Below, one piece after another: positions 41,377-50,235 of a stretch of DNA of 64,000 nt. Under the pieces are notes generated by a model, which was given only the letters and a program-made list of their open reading frames with translations, was not told the origin of the DNA and searched no databases. The stretch comes from Nonlabens sp. YIK11 (GTDB lineage: Bacteria; Bacteroidota; Bacteroidia; Flavobacteriales; Flavobacteriaceae). The stretch's first letter is position 1; each line of letters opens with the position of its first letter. The DNA is taken from contig NZ_LBMJ01000001.1 of assembly GCF_001413925.1 (NCBI RefSeq), positions 2,520,001 to 2,584,000 of the forward strand, in the 5' to 3' direction. The translations under genes were made by a program, and so were the position numbers.

Positions 41377-42435
41377 CTACAGCTCGTTAGCATAGTTACG
41401 TCTCACAAATTCCAACGCGGTATTAAGAACTGATCCCATGTTGCGACAGTTTTTGAACTTGACATCACCGGTAAAATCTAGCAGCTCTCTTTTGAGTTCT
41501 TTGAGCTTATCGTTAGAGCTCAAGTGGTCTGCTCGCATACATTTAAGCAGCGCCTTGTAACGAGATTGTGTGTTGATCAATCGCTTTGCAATAAGGGCTC
41601 TTTCTTCCTTTTTATACTGTTCAATGCTTTCGTTTTTGAGGCATTCTGCTACGTTCATGACCATAGGCACGTTTTCTTTAAAAAACTGTGGCCGGTACAC
41701 TTTAAGCCTGCCTTCATAACTCTGCTGGTCAAAATCAATAGCTCGTATCGCATAACTAACTCGGTCAAAGTCGTGTGTTGGAATAATGACATAATTATAG
41801 GCGCGCATATCACCCAACAAACGTATGAGACAGCGCTCGTTGAATTTCACAAATTCCTTGGCTATTTGCGTGCGTTCTTGATGGCTACAGGCTTCTAGAT
41901 AATCCTCGATGAATTCATCGCCAGGAATACCTGCAATATGTTCTTCTATCAATGTATCCCTATTCACCAAAAAATTGATACGGTGTGGTGAGAGCAAGTG
42001 TTCCAACTCAAGACCGTAGATCCTAGAGGCATCTGCCTTTTTCACGTAGAAATAGGTATGACCGTCATTCAAAATGTTCCTGATCTTAATCCTAAATGGT
42101 TTGGTATTGCCAAAGGTGCAGTAGTCCACCGCATCGACCGTAAGGAAATCCTGTGACTGATCGCGACCATCACTGTGCAATACATCGTATATATGTTTGA
42201 GATCACGATCGATGTGTTCGCGCTCATGATCAGAATAATAGCAACGTACCCATAAGGTATCATCGTCATTGTTATCGTACACGGTCACCGCACCTTGAAA
42301 GCGTAAAAGGTCATCATAGGAAACCGTGATTCTCGATTCTCTATTGTATTTTTTCAAATAATCCTTAAGCTTTTGATGTACTGGAAATGTGGGCTTTTTT
42401 CTTGATAAGAGCTTATCATCGTGAACTTCATTCAT
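41377..42435 (-). CDS. Conserved hypothetical protein with kinase-like elements
   Basis: This 352-residue cytosolic protein has no signal or membrane helix. The segment LIRLLGDMRAYNYVIIPTHDFDRVSYAIRAIDFDQQSYEG near 220-260 resembles the catalytic and metal-binding loops of kinase-fold phosphotransferases (a D-x4-N step, then a DFD triplet). The first half has no P-loop or lysine motif that I can place. The C-terminal 100 residues are basic and helical. I do not recognise the family. Kinase activity is a guess from motif order. Confidence 0.55.
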   Translation of the reverse strand: MNEVHDDKLLSRKKPTFPVHQKLKDYLKKYNRESRITVSYDDLLRFQGAVTVYDNNDDDTLWVRCYYSDHEREHIDRDLKHIYDVLHSDGRDQSQDFLTVDAVDYCTFGNTKPFRIKIRNILNDGHTYFYVKKADASRIYGLELEHLLSPHRINFLVNRDTLIEEHIAGIPGDEFIEDYLEACSHQERTQIAKEFVKFNERCLIRLLGDMRAYNYVIIPTHDFDRVSYAIRAIDFDQQSYEGRLKVYRPQFFKENVPMVMNVAECLKNESIEQYKKEERALIAKRLINTQSRYKALLKCMRADHLSSNDKLKELKRELLDFTGDVKFKNCRNMGSVLNTALEFVRRNYANEL

Positions 42436-42492
42436 TCGTGTCGTAACGTTTTGCGATTATTTTAGTCTCATATTACAACAAAAACACCAACT

Positions 42493-43386
42493 GTGGAAAA
42501 AATCCTTGACATTAACCAACTTTCAAAACATTATGGACCTCTTAAGGCGGTCGACAATGTAAGTTTCAAAATAGAAAAAGGTCATGTGTATGGCATTTTG
42601 GGTCCTAATGGTAGTGGTAAATCTACAACTCTAGGAATGGTGCTCAACGTGGTCAACCCAACATCTGGAAGCTATTCATGGTTTGAGGGATCGACCAGTA
42701 ACCATGACGCATTGAAAAAGATAGGCGCGATCATCGAGCGGCCTAATTTTTATCCCAGTATGGATGCGGTGCAAAATCTCAAGCTTGTTTGCAAGATCAA
42801 GAACATCTCTACAGATAAAATTGAGGAGAAACTGGAGCTGGTAGATTTGCTTTCGCGAAAGCATAGTCCCTTTAAAACATATTCGTTAGGTATGAAGCAG
42901 CGTCTTGCCATCGCGAGTGCATTGCTCAATGATCCTGAAATATTGATTCTTGATGAGCCTACCAATGGGCTGGACCCGCAAGGAATTCGAAAAATACGGG
43001 ACATCATCCAACACATTGCAGCCCAAGGAACGACAATTTTGCTGGCTTCTCACCTTCTGGACGAAGTTGAAAAAGTTTGCACTCATGTAATTGTACTGCG
43101 CAAGGGCATTATGTTGTACTGTGGCCCTGTAGAGGAGATGAACAAAAACTTCGGCTCCATATTAATTGATGCAAAGGATCGTACCGCGCTAGCTGAATTT
43201 CTCAAAACGCAAACCTATGCCGGTTCTACAGAAGATACCATGGATGGGTTTGAGGTAAAATTGCTAAGTGACGTGGACACTACAAAAATCAATCAAGATG
43301 CCTTTAATGCTGGCATTGTCCTAAGCCGACTCATGTTCAAAAAACAAAGTCTTGAAGATCAATTCATTGAATTAACCAACAACTAA
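42493..43386 (+). CDS. ABC transporter ATP-binding protein
   Basis: The protein has 297 residues and a GTG start at 42493. It is a single ATPase domain with Walker A GPNGSGKSTT, signature YSLGMKQRLAIA, Walker B ILILDEPTNGLDPQG and switch His in LLASHLLDEV. This belongs to the group that pairs with ABC-2 type permeases. The permease gene follows 11 bases later. An iterated palindrome encodes LSRKH near residue 120, at the normal alignment position before SPFKTYSLG. Substrate unknown. Confidence 0.9.
   Translation: MEKILDINQLSKHYGPLKAVDNVSFKIEKGHVYGILGPNGSGKSTTLGMVLNVVNPTSGSYSWFEGSTSNHDALKKIGAIIERPNFYPSMDAVQNLKLVCKIKNISTDKIEEKLELVDLLSRKHSPFKTYSLGMKQRLAIASALLNDPEILILDEPTNGLDPQGIRKIRDIIQHIAAQGTTILLASHLLDEVEKVCTHVIVLRKGIMLYCGPVEEMNKNFGSILIDAKDRTALAEFLKTQTYAGSTEDTMDGFEVKLLSDVDTTKINQDAFNAGIVLSRLMFKKQSLEDQFIELTNN
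42848..42863. repeat. Iterated palindrome copy inside the ABC ATPase gene
   Basis: TGCTTTCGCGAAAGCA: exact 14-bp core, and both outer bases changed in a compensating way so that the 16-mer remains a perfect palindrome. Confidence 0.92.
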
Positions 43387-43397
43387 ACCAGCCCAGA

Positions 43398-44240
43398 ATG
43401 AAGCGTTTACTCGATATAGAATTCCATAAATTTAGATATAGTCGCAGCAGTAAGGTATTGACCACAATATACCTGACTATAGTGGTGTTACTCATGTTCG
43501 GTGGCATGATACGCCTTGAGTTCAATGGATTTTCTGGTAGCCTATCTGATTTGGGCATTTTCAACTTCCCGATTGTATGGCACATAAGCACCTACTTTAC
43601 CAGTTTTTTAAAGATTTTTATTGCGATAGTGATCGTTTCCCTCACTGCCAGTGAATACAGCAATAGAACCATTAAACAAAACTTGATTGATGGATTGAGC
43701 AAAAAAGAGCTGGTGCTTTCCAAGTTCTATTTTGTTCTAGTCTTGGCTGTATTGACAACAATCATTGTTTTTGTGGCTTCTCTTATTCTAGGCCTGATAT
43801 ATTCAGATTATAATGAGATAGGCATCATATTCTCTGACATGCAATTTCTAGGTGCTTTCTTTTTAAGCCATTTGATCTTCTTCTGTTTCTGTCTTTTTGC
43901 CGGTATATTACTGAAGCGTAGTGCTTTTGCGCTAGGATTTGTATTTGTTTGGTACATCTTTGAAGCGCTACTGAATCTGGGCGCTCGTGGATTGGACTAC
44001 TATTTCCAATTAAATTCCTTGGAATGGCTGCAGCACATCTTACCGCTCAATGCGATGTCAAATTTGATCAAACAACCATTTACACGCATTAGCCTGATCG
44101 ATTCTGGTTTGAACCAATTGGGTCAAGGTGAAGTCACTTTTGAGTATGCGGTGGAATGGATTGATGTGGCTTCAGTGATTGTCTGGAGCACCTTGTTCAT
44201 TTATTGGTCATACTGGTTGATCAAGCGTAGGGATTTATGA
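43398..44240 (+). CDS. ABC-2 type permease
   Basis: This 280-residue integral membrane protein has six hydrophobic helices (about 20-42, 60-85, 105-135, 145-165, 172-195 and 250-275). The segment SLTASEYSNRTIKQNLIDGLSKKELVLSK near 80-108 is typical of ABC-2 permeases (EY-x3-T-x-K). It forms a transporter with the ATPase encoded just upstream. Possible substrates are antibiotics, lipids or peptides. Nothing nearby decides. Confidence 0.85.
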   Translation: MKRLLDIEFHKFRYSRSSKVLTTIYLTIVVLLMFGGMIRLEFNGFSGSLSDLGIFNFPIVWHISTYFTSFLKIFIAIVIVSLTASEYSNRTIKQNLIDGLSKKELVLSKFYFVLVLAVLTTIIVFVASLILGLIYSDYNEIGIIFSDMQFLGAFFLSHLIFFCFCLFAGILLKRSAFALGFVFVWYIFEALLNLGARGLDYYFQLNSLEWLQHILPLNAMSNLIKQPFTRISLIDSGLNQLGQGEVTFEYAVEWIDVASVIVWSTLFIYWSYWLIKRRDL

Positions 44241-44263
44241 TGCTTATCCCTTAATTTAGCAAC

Positions 44264-47200
44264 ATGATAAAAACACGTTTTGTTTTATTTGTGTTGCTTC
44301 TTTTTGCTTCACAAGTTGGCTTTGCGCAGTTAGAGGCTGCGAACTGGTATTTTGGTGATAGAGCTGGAATTCGCTTTGATCCTGAAACAGGAGAAGTGTC
44401 AGCTGTTTCAGATGGTCGGCTGCAAACAGATGAAGGCTGTTCTACAATATCAGATACGGATGGTAACCTTTTATTTTATACAGATGGGATTTTAGTTTAC
44501 AACCGTAACCACAACATCATGCAAAATGGTACTGGTTTGAGGGGAAACCCATCTAGCGCTCAAAGCGGTATAATCATACCCAAACCTGGAGATCCTAACA
44601 TTTATTACATATTTACTGTAGACACCAGACTTCAAAACTCCACACCTACAGGAATGCATTATTACGAGGTCGATTTGACCCTTGACGGTGGTTTGGGCGC
44701 TGTTACCACAGATGTATCAAACCCACCTAATCTACTACGAGATTGTTCAGAAAAAATTGCTGCGATAGGCGCAGATAATGGTGAGGATATTTTTGTGGTT
44801 GCCTATGCTAATGCTATTCCCGCTCTACCAACAAATTTTGACACATTTTATGTGTATACCGTTAGCTCAACAGGACTGGATCTTACACCTATAAAAAGTA
44901 CTTTTCCTCAGAAAATAAGCGGCAGAAGAGGAAATTTGAAGTTTTCCTCAGATGGTTCAAAATTAGTTTGCGCTAATATGCAAGACGGAACCAACCTTTA
45001 CGATTTTGATAATATTACTGGTGTCGTTTCCAATGAACGAGTGCTTACATTACCTTTTCCTAATTATGCTGGCTACGGTGTTGAGTTCTCTCCCAATAAT
45101 GATCTTCTATATGTTTCTGCTTCCAATGACTTTAATGGTCAAGGTTCAGAGGATCCCTTTAACCATACTTCTAGTGTCTATCAATTTGATTTGACTAGAC
45201 CCAATATTGCCGAAATCAACAACAGTAGATTCTCTCTATACTCTGGACTAGGTTATAGAGGCGCTTTACAATTAGGGATTAATGGTAAGATCTATAGAGC
45301 GTTGTCTGCCACCTATAATGATGGAGTACCGTTTTTAGGAGTCATCAACAATCCTGATATTAGAGGTGCTGGCGCTGATTACCGACATGACGCCATACCT
45401 CTAAACGGAAGAAGATCACGTCAAGGACTACCACCTTTTATTCAAAGTTTTTTTGCGACCATCGATGTTGAAAATGTATGTCTAGGCGATGACACCATGT
45501 TTTCTTTTGAATCAGATGTGACACCTACCTCTGTTCTTTGGGAATTCGGTGATGGTAATTCATCCACCTTGGAAACATCAAGCAATCAATACAGCGCCGC
45601 AGGCATTTATCAAGTTACCTTAACATTAGATTTTTCAGGAGCGGTGAGAAAGTTTTTTAAGCAGATTGAGATTTTTGAATCGCCAGTGGCTAATCCTGTT
45701 GATGATATGTTTGCTTGCGATGACAATTTGGACGGCAGCGAGACTTTTGATTTTATCGATGCATCTGATCAGGTACTGAATGGTCAGGATCCGCAAATGT
45801 TTGAGGTTACTTATTATCTGAATCAGACCGATGCTGACCAAAAAACAAACCCTATTAATGTTCCATTTACTAGTGATCTTTCTCAACAAGAAATTTTTAT
45901 TAGAGTCGATAATACATTTAATTCTGAGTGCTACGATACCACATCGTTTCTTATCAATATTTACGATCAGCCTGTAGCAAATCCTGTCTCAGATCTAGAA
46001 GAATGTGATGACAATTTTGACGGTATCGAGACTTTTAATCTTGCCGCTCAGAATGCAGGAATTTTAGGATCACAGTCTGCTACAGATTTTACTGTTTCCT
46101 ATCATTTGAATGCTAACGATGCTGACTTAAATCAAAATCCGTTGCCACTGTCGTACCGCAATACTACTCCTTTTAGACAGACTGTTTTCGCAAGGATTGA
46201 GAATATTAGTGAAGCTTCCTGCGCAGCCACAACCAACTTTGAACTAATCGTTGAAGAGCGTCCTGAGGCAATAGATTTTACTGGATTTCAATGTGATGAA
46301 GATGGCTTACCAGATCAACGAACCAATTTCAACCTATCCAGTTTTGATGCGAGCATTTCAAACAATGCAAGCAACTTAGAGGTGACATATTATTTAAACG
46401 CCACAGATGCCAATAATGACAATAATCGCCTGGACAGCAATGACTATCGCAATCTAACACCGGTACAAACTATAGTGGCTCGTGTCACGAATATCAACAC
46501 AGGTTGTTTCAACACGGCAAATGTCACTTTGAGAGTAAGTGCTAGCGATGCTCAAGACGCACTATTAGAACAGTGCGATGATGATGGCACGCAGGATGGA
46601 TTGCGCCTATTTGACCTGACTAACGCCAGCGGCGCTGTTTTGACTAATGCGCCCAGCGATGTTACCGTCAATTATTATTTAAGTGCCAGCGATGCACTGG
46701 CAGAGCGTAATGCTCTACCTAGCCAATACACCAATGTGGTTCCTAATAGTCAGATAATCTACGCCAGAGCAGAATCGTCAGATGGAAACTGTTTTGGGAT
46801 AAGCGAGGTAGAATTAAGAGTTAACGATTTACCACAAGTCGTACCTACTGATTTCCAAGAGTACTGCGGTAACAATCCACAACCTTTGACCATTGATGCT
46901 GGACCTTTGCCTGGCGCAACTACAGACTACACCTATGAATGGAGCAATGGCGAGACGACGTATTCCATCGATGTTAGAAATGGCGGTGATTACACGGTGA
47001 TTATATCTAATGCAAGCAATTGTACCAGTGAACGTATTGTGACAGTGGTCATAAGTGAACCTGCAGCAATCGACAACATTGATGTGATCAATGCAAACGG
47101 TGGAACATTCGGGTCGGCGACGGCGGTCGTGAGCGGTTTGGGCGATTATGAGTTTAGAATCGACCCTAATGCTGGATATCAAGACAGTCCTATTTTTGAG

Positions 47201-47542
47201 AATCTGGAGCCAGGTTTTTACACCTTGTATGTGAATGATAGGAAAGGTTGCGGTGAGACCACAGCAACATTTAGTATAGTGGGATATCCCAGATTCTTCA
47301 CGCCTAATGGTGATGGATTCAATGATTTCTGGCAACTGGATGGTGTCAATGGCAACTTTGAAGCAGATGCAACGATCTATATATTTGACCGCTTTGGAAA
47401 GCTATTGAAACAGTTATCGCCTAGTAGTCCAGGTTGGGACGGAACTTTTAATGGAGAGCCGCTACCATCGACTGATTATTGGTTCAAGGCGACACTTACA
47501 GATGGTACAGAGTTTTCGGCAAATTTCTCTCTTAAGAGATAA
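44264..47542 (+). CDS. T9SS type B cargo protein with PKD domain and four repeats
   Basis: This 1092-residue secreted protein has a signal peptide of about 21 (ending GFAQ). Residues 22-390 have a beta-propeller-like N-terminal region (WYFGDRAGIRFDPETG, GNLLFYTDGILVYNRNH). A PKD-like domain follows (LWEFGDGNSSTLETSSNQYS, about 423-470). Four repeats of about 85 residues each start with a CDDN/CDED motif (about 484, 578, 672 and 767) and contain YYLN-x-(T/S)DA. The gliding-motility-type C-terminal domain (FFTPNGDGFNDFW, about 1014-1092) directs export by the type IX system. Followed closely by a shorter paralogue. Confidence 0.85.
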   Translation: MIKTRFVLFVLLLFASQVGFAQLEAANWYFGDRAGIRFDPETGEVSAVSDGRLQTDEGCSTISDTDGNLLFYTDGILVYNRNHNIMQNGTGLRGNPSSAQSGIIIPKPGDPNIYYIFTVDTRLQNSTPTGMHYYEVDLTLDGGLGAVTTDVSNPPNLLRDCSEKIAAIGADNGEDIFVVAYANAIPALPTNFDTFYVYTVSSTGLDLTPIKSTFPQKISGRRGNLKFSSDGSKLVCANMQDGTNLYDFDNITGVVSNERVLTLPFPNYAGYGVEFSPNNDLLYVSASNDFNGQGSEDPFNHTSSVYQFDLTRPNIAEINNSRFSLYSGLGYRGALQLGINGKIYRALSATYNDGVPFLGVINNPDIRGAGADYRHDAIPLNGRRSRQGLPPFIQSFFATIDVENVCLGDDTMFSFESDVTPTSVLWEFGDGNSSTLETSSNQYSAAGIYQVTLTLDFSGAVRKFFKQIEIFESPVANPVDDMFACDDNLDGSETFDFIDASDQVLNGQDPQMFEVTYYLNQTDADQKTNPINVPFTSDLSQQEIFIRVDNTFNSECYDTTSFLINIYDQPVANPVSDLEECDDNFDGIETFNLAAQNAGILGSQSATDFTVSYHLNANDADLNQNPLPLSYRNTTPFRQTVFARIENISEASCAATTNFELIVEERPEAIDFTGFQCDEDGLPDQRTNFNLSSFDASISNNASNLEVTYYLNATDANNDNNRLDSNDYRNLTPVQTIVARVTNINTGCFNTANVTLRVSASDAQDALLEQCDDDGTQDGLRLFDLTNASGAVLTNAPSDVTVNYYLSASDALAERNALPSQYTNVVPNSQIIYARAESSDGNCFGISEVELRVNDLPQVVPTDFQEYCGNNPQPLTIDAGPLPGATTDYTYEWSNGETTYSIDVRNGGDYTVIISNASNCTSERIVTVVISEPAAIDNIDVINANGGTFGSATAVVSGLGDYEFRIDPNAGYQDSPIFENLEPGFYTLYVNDRKGCGETTATFSIVGYPRFFTPNGDGFNDFWQLDGVNGNFEADATIYIFDRFGKLLKQLSPSSPGWDGTFNGEPLPSTDYWFKATLTDGTEFSANFSLKR

Positions 47543-47569
47543 TATCGCCCTTGCAGGCCACTTCTTTTC

Positions 47570-49621
47570 ATGAAAAAAAAGATACTTCCTTATGTGATGT
47601 TGCTGTGTTTCGCTTTCGCGAAAGCGCAATTAGAATCATCGCAATGGTTTTTTGGAGAGAATGCAGGAATAGATTTTAGGTCTGGAACCATCACGCCCAC
47701 CACGATAAGCCAGATGCAAACCGGTGAAGGCTGTGCCACTTTATCAGATGAAGACGGCAACCTGCTATTTTATACCGACGGCTCTACCGTTTACAATAGA
47801 AACCATGAGATCATGGTGAATGGAACTGGTTTGAAAGGCAATTCATCCAGCACCAGCAGCGCGGTTGCGGTACCTTTTCCCGAGTCTTCTAACCTGTTTT
47901 ACATCTTTACCGTGGATACAGACGACCTGGTCTATCGCCTGGCCGAAGGTATGCACTACTCCATCGTGGACATGACACTTGATAACGGCAATGGCGCCAT
48001 TCTTCAAGATTCTAAAAACACTCAAGTCCTAGAACGAACCTCAGAAAAATTGACAGCTATAGAGAATGGAACCAATACCGGTTACTGGATCATCACCCAA
48101 TTTGAGGACAAGTTTTATAGCTATGAACTGACTGCATCAGGATTGTCCATGAGCCCAGTAGTTTCCCAAGTTGATCCATTTATTGAGCTTTTGGATTTCT
48201 TTATTACCAATGTAGATGTGGCTGCGATGCGTGGCTACATAAAGGTCAATAGCTCTGGAACTAAACTGGCTGCTGCGCATTTTTCCAATAATACACTGGC
48301 AGACTTTGACGGAATCACCAGTATTCTCGAGGCTCGCAGCCTGGCTTATGCACAAGGTGGTGAGCTTTATATCTACGATTTTGATAACAATACCGGTGTA
48401 GTAAGCAATCCAGTTCCTTTATTGACCAGAGAAGATGAAGGTTCCTATTATGGTATTGAGTTCTCACCAGATGGAAATTACCTCTATGCCGAAGTGGATT
48501 ACCTGCGACCCTCAACCAGAAGCATTTTTGAATTTGTAGGTGGTGAGATTGCTCAGTTTGATTTAAACGCTACAGATATTGCCGCATCAAAACGAACAAT
48601 TTACCAAGATCAAAATCAGCTGTTTAGAGGTGCGCTGCAATTGGGTATCGATGGTAAAATCTATCATTCCAGAATCAATCAAAATGCATTAAGCGTTATA
48701 TCAAACCCCAACGATAATAACATTCCTGTTAATTATGGTTTTAACGAGCAACCCTTGCAGCCAGGCACTTTAAGCGTTTACGGGTTGCCTATTTTTGTTC
48801 AAAGTTTTTTTCAAGAATTTGAAATCAAGCTTGAAAATGGTTGCGACGGCGACGCCATTAGTTATAGCCTTGAAACTAATACTCAGGATTATGATGTGGC
48901 TTGGGATTTTGGAGATCCTGCATTGGGATCGGCTAATTCAAGTAGCGACCGTGAAGGAACCATTGAGTTTTCATCTGCTGGAAATTATGAAGTCACCGCA
49001 GTCGTGTCCACCTTGTTCCAGACCATTACCTTGACCAATACAATTACCATCTATCCTCAAGTACAGATTAATGATCTGGACTTGAACCTAACCGAATGCG
49101 ATTTAGGACCCAACGCTACATTTTTTGATCTTAGCGGGATCGCAGCTAGCATCAACCCTATTCAAGATCAAAATGTTTCCATTCACGAGACTCGAGATGC
49201 TGCGATCGATAATACAAACGCAATCAATGCGACGCTTCCATTTCTGATTGATAGTTCTGAGCAAACCCTTTACGTTAGAGTGGCAAATGAAAACTGCTTT
49301 GAGATTGTAGAATTACTATTGACGGTTGTGAAATGTCCCGTTCAGGTATTCAACACGTTAACTCCTAACAACGATGGTGCAAATGATAGCCTTCAAATAA
49401 ATGGTTTGCGAGACATCTACGATGATTTTAGAATTTCCATTTTTAACCGTTATGGTAGATTGGTCTGGAACGGTGATACGACCACGGCTAATTGGGATGG
49501 CACTTCCAATGTTGCAGGAACTAATGGCGATCTTTTACCTGCGGGTACCTATTATTATGTCATCCAACTCAATGATCCAGAGGTGAATGATCCAGCTGGA
49601 TACATCTATCTTACATACTGA
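47570..49621 (+). CDS. T9SS type B cargo protein, shorter paralogue
   Basis: The protein has 683 residues. The signal peptide MKKKILPYVMLLCFAFAKAQ has its cleavage site (AKA-Q) encoded by an iterated palindrome. Residues 20-420 are homologous to the upstream protein (WFFGENAGIDFRSG, GNLLFYTDGSTVYNRNH, GALQLGIDGKIYHS). One PKD-like domain (VAWDFGDPALGSANSSSDRE) follows, then one repeat, then the type B sorting domain (FNTLTPNNDGANDSLQ to YIYLTY). The CDDN repeats are reduced to about one. Tandem duplication with later change in repeat number explains the pair. It starts 27 bases after the first gene. Confidence 0.85.
   Translation: MKKKILPYVMLLCFAFAKAQLESSQWFFGENAGIDFRSGTITPTTISQMQTGEGCATLSDEDGNLLFYTDGSTVYNRNHEIMVNGTGLKGNSSSTSSAVAVPFPESSNLFYIFTVDTDDLVYRLAEGMHYSIVDMTLDNGNGAILQDSKNTQVLERTSEKLTAIENGTNTGYWIITQFEDKFYSYELTASGLSMSPVVSQVDPFIELLDFFITNVDVAAMRGYIKVNSSGTKLAAAHFSNNTLADFDGITSILEARSLAYAQGGELYIYDFDNNTGVVSNPVPLLTREDEGSYYGIEFSPDGNYLYAEVDYLRPSTRSIFEFVGGEIAQFDLNATDIAASKRTIYQDQNQLFRGALQLGIDGKIYHSRINQNALSVISNPNDNNIPVNYGFNEQPLQPGTLSVYGLPIFVQSFFQEFEIKLENGCDGDAISYSLETNTQDYDVAWDFGDPALGSANSSSDREGTIEFSSAGNYEVTAVVSTLFQTITLTNTITIYPQVQINDLDLNLTECDLGPNATFFDLSGIAASINPIQDQNVSIHETRDAAIDNTNAINATLPFLIDSSEQTLYVRVANENCFEIVELLLTVVKCPVQVFNTLTPNNDGANDSLQINGLRDIYDDFRISIFNRYGRLVWNGDTTTANWDGTSNVAGTNGDLLPAGTYYYVIQLNDPEVNDPAGYIYLTY
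47611..47626. repeat. Iterated palindrome copy encoding a signal-peptide cleavage site
   Basis: Exact CGCTTTCGCGAAAGCG, read as FAFAKAQ at the end of the signal peptide. Confidence 0.95.
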
Positions 49622-49638
49622 AAAGGCTGTAGTTTTTT

Positions 49639-49654
49639 CGCTTTCGCGAAAGCG
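49639..49654. repeat. Iterated palindrome copy, extended
   Basis: Exact CGCTTTCGCGAAAGCG inside a 24-bp perfect palindrome (49635-49658, four T's before and four A's after), 14 bases downstream of the T9SS cargo gene. Confidence 0.95.
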
Positions 49655-49721
49655 AAAACTCCACATTCACATTTCAAGACACCATCATTTGTAAATCTTT
49701 CAATACTGGAGTGCAAATTTT

Positions 49722-49763
49722 AACATATTTACTATGCATGCATAGTATTTTATGTTATTTTTG
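49722..49763 (+). promoter_or_regulatory. Operator and promoter box of the beta-oxidation operon
   Basis: Perfect 18-bp palindrome TACTATGCATGCATAGTA at 49730-49747, framed by AACATA and TATGTT. It is followed by TATTTTTG (49756-49763), which fits the -7 box, and the marR ATG at 49775. The palindrome sits where it would cover the promoter, as expected for a MarR-type repressor controlling its own operon. Confidence 0.65.
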
Positions 49764-49774
49764 GTAGCAGGAAT

Positions 49775-50233
49775 ATGAAAAACAAAACGATAGATTATGT
49801 GCTGCGTTCTACATGGATGGCTGTGGCCAAAATGTATAACGAGCAAGCAAGCGTGAAGAACAGCACGATGGCTACTGGGTTTGCGCTCATTAGTATTGAT
49901 CCAGATACGGGAACACCTAGCACTGCTTTAGGGCCCAAAATGGGTATGGAAGCTACTTCTCTATCCAGGACGCTCAAGTCTATGGAAGAAAAAGGATTGA
50001 TCAAAAGAAGTCGCAATCCAGAAGATGGACGCAGTGTTTTGATCCACCTAACCGATTTTGGGAAAGAGATGCGTGACTTTTCTAAAAATGTCGTTAAAAC
50101 CTTTGACAACGTGGTCAAGGCAGAAATTCCAGAGGAAAAATTAAGTACCTTTCTAGAGGTTGCCCAGCAGATTAACGAGCTGGTCAACAATAAAAAGGTC
50201 TACAATCAAGAACAAGCATTAGTTAAAAAATAA
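49775..50233 (+). CDS. MarR-family regulator of the beta-oxidation operon
   Basis: The protein has 152 residues. The winged HTH at about 45-105 contains MGMEATSLSRTLKSMEEKGLIKRS (recognition helix) and the wing motif PEDGRSVLIHLTDFG. It is the first gene of the operon with fadJ-like, fadA-like and acyl-CoA dehydrogenase genes, starting two bases before the next ATG is reached. A role as an acyl-CoA-responsive repressor is inferred from this context. The 18-bp palindrome upstream is its likely operator. Confidence 0.87.
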   Translation: MKNKTIDYVLRSTWMAVAKMYNEQASVKNSTMATGFALISIDPDTGTPSTALGPKMGMEATSLSRTLKSMEEKGLIKRSRNPEDGRSVLIHLTDFGKEMRDFSKNVVKTFDNVVKAEIPEEKLSTFLEVAQQINELVNNKKVYNQEQALVKK

Positions 50234-50235
50234 AA

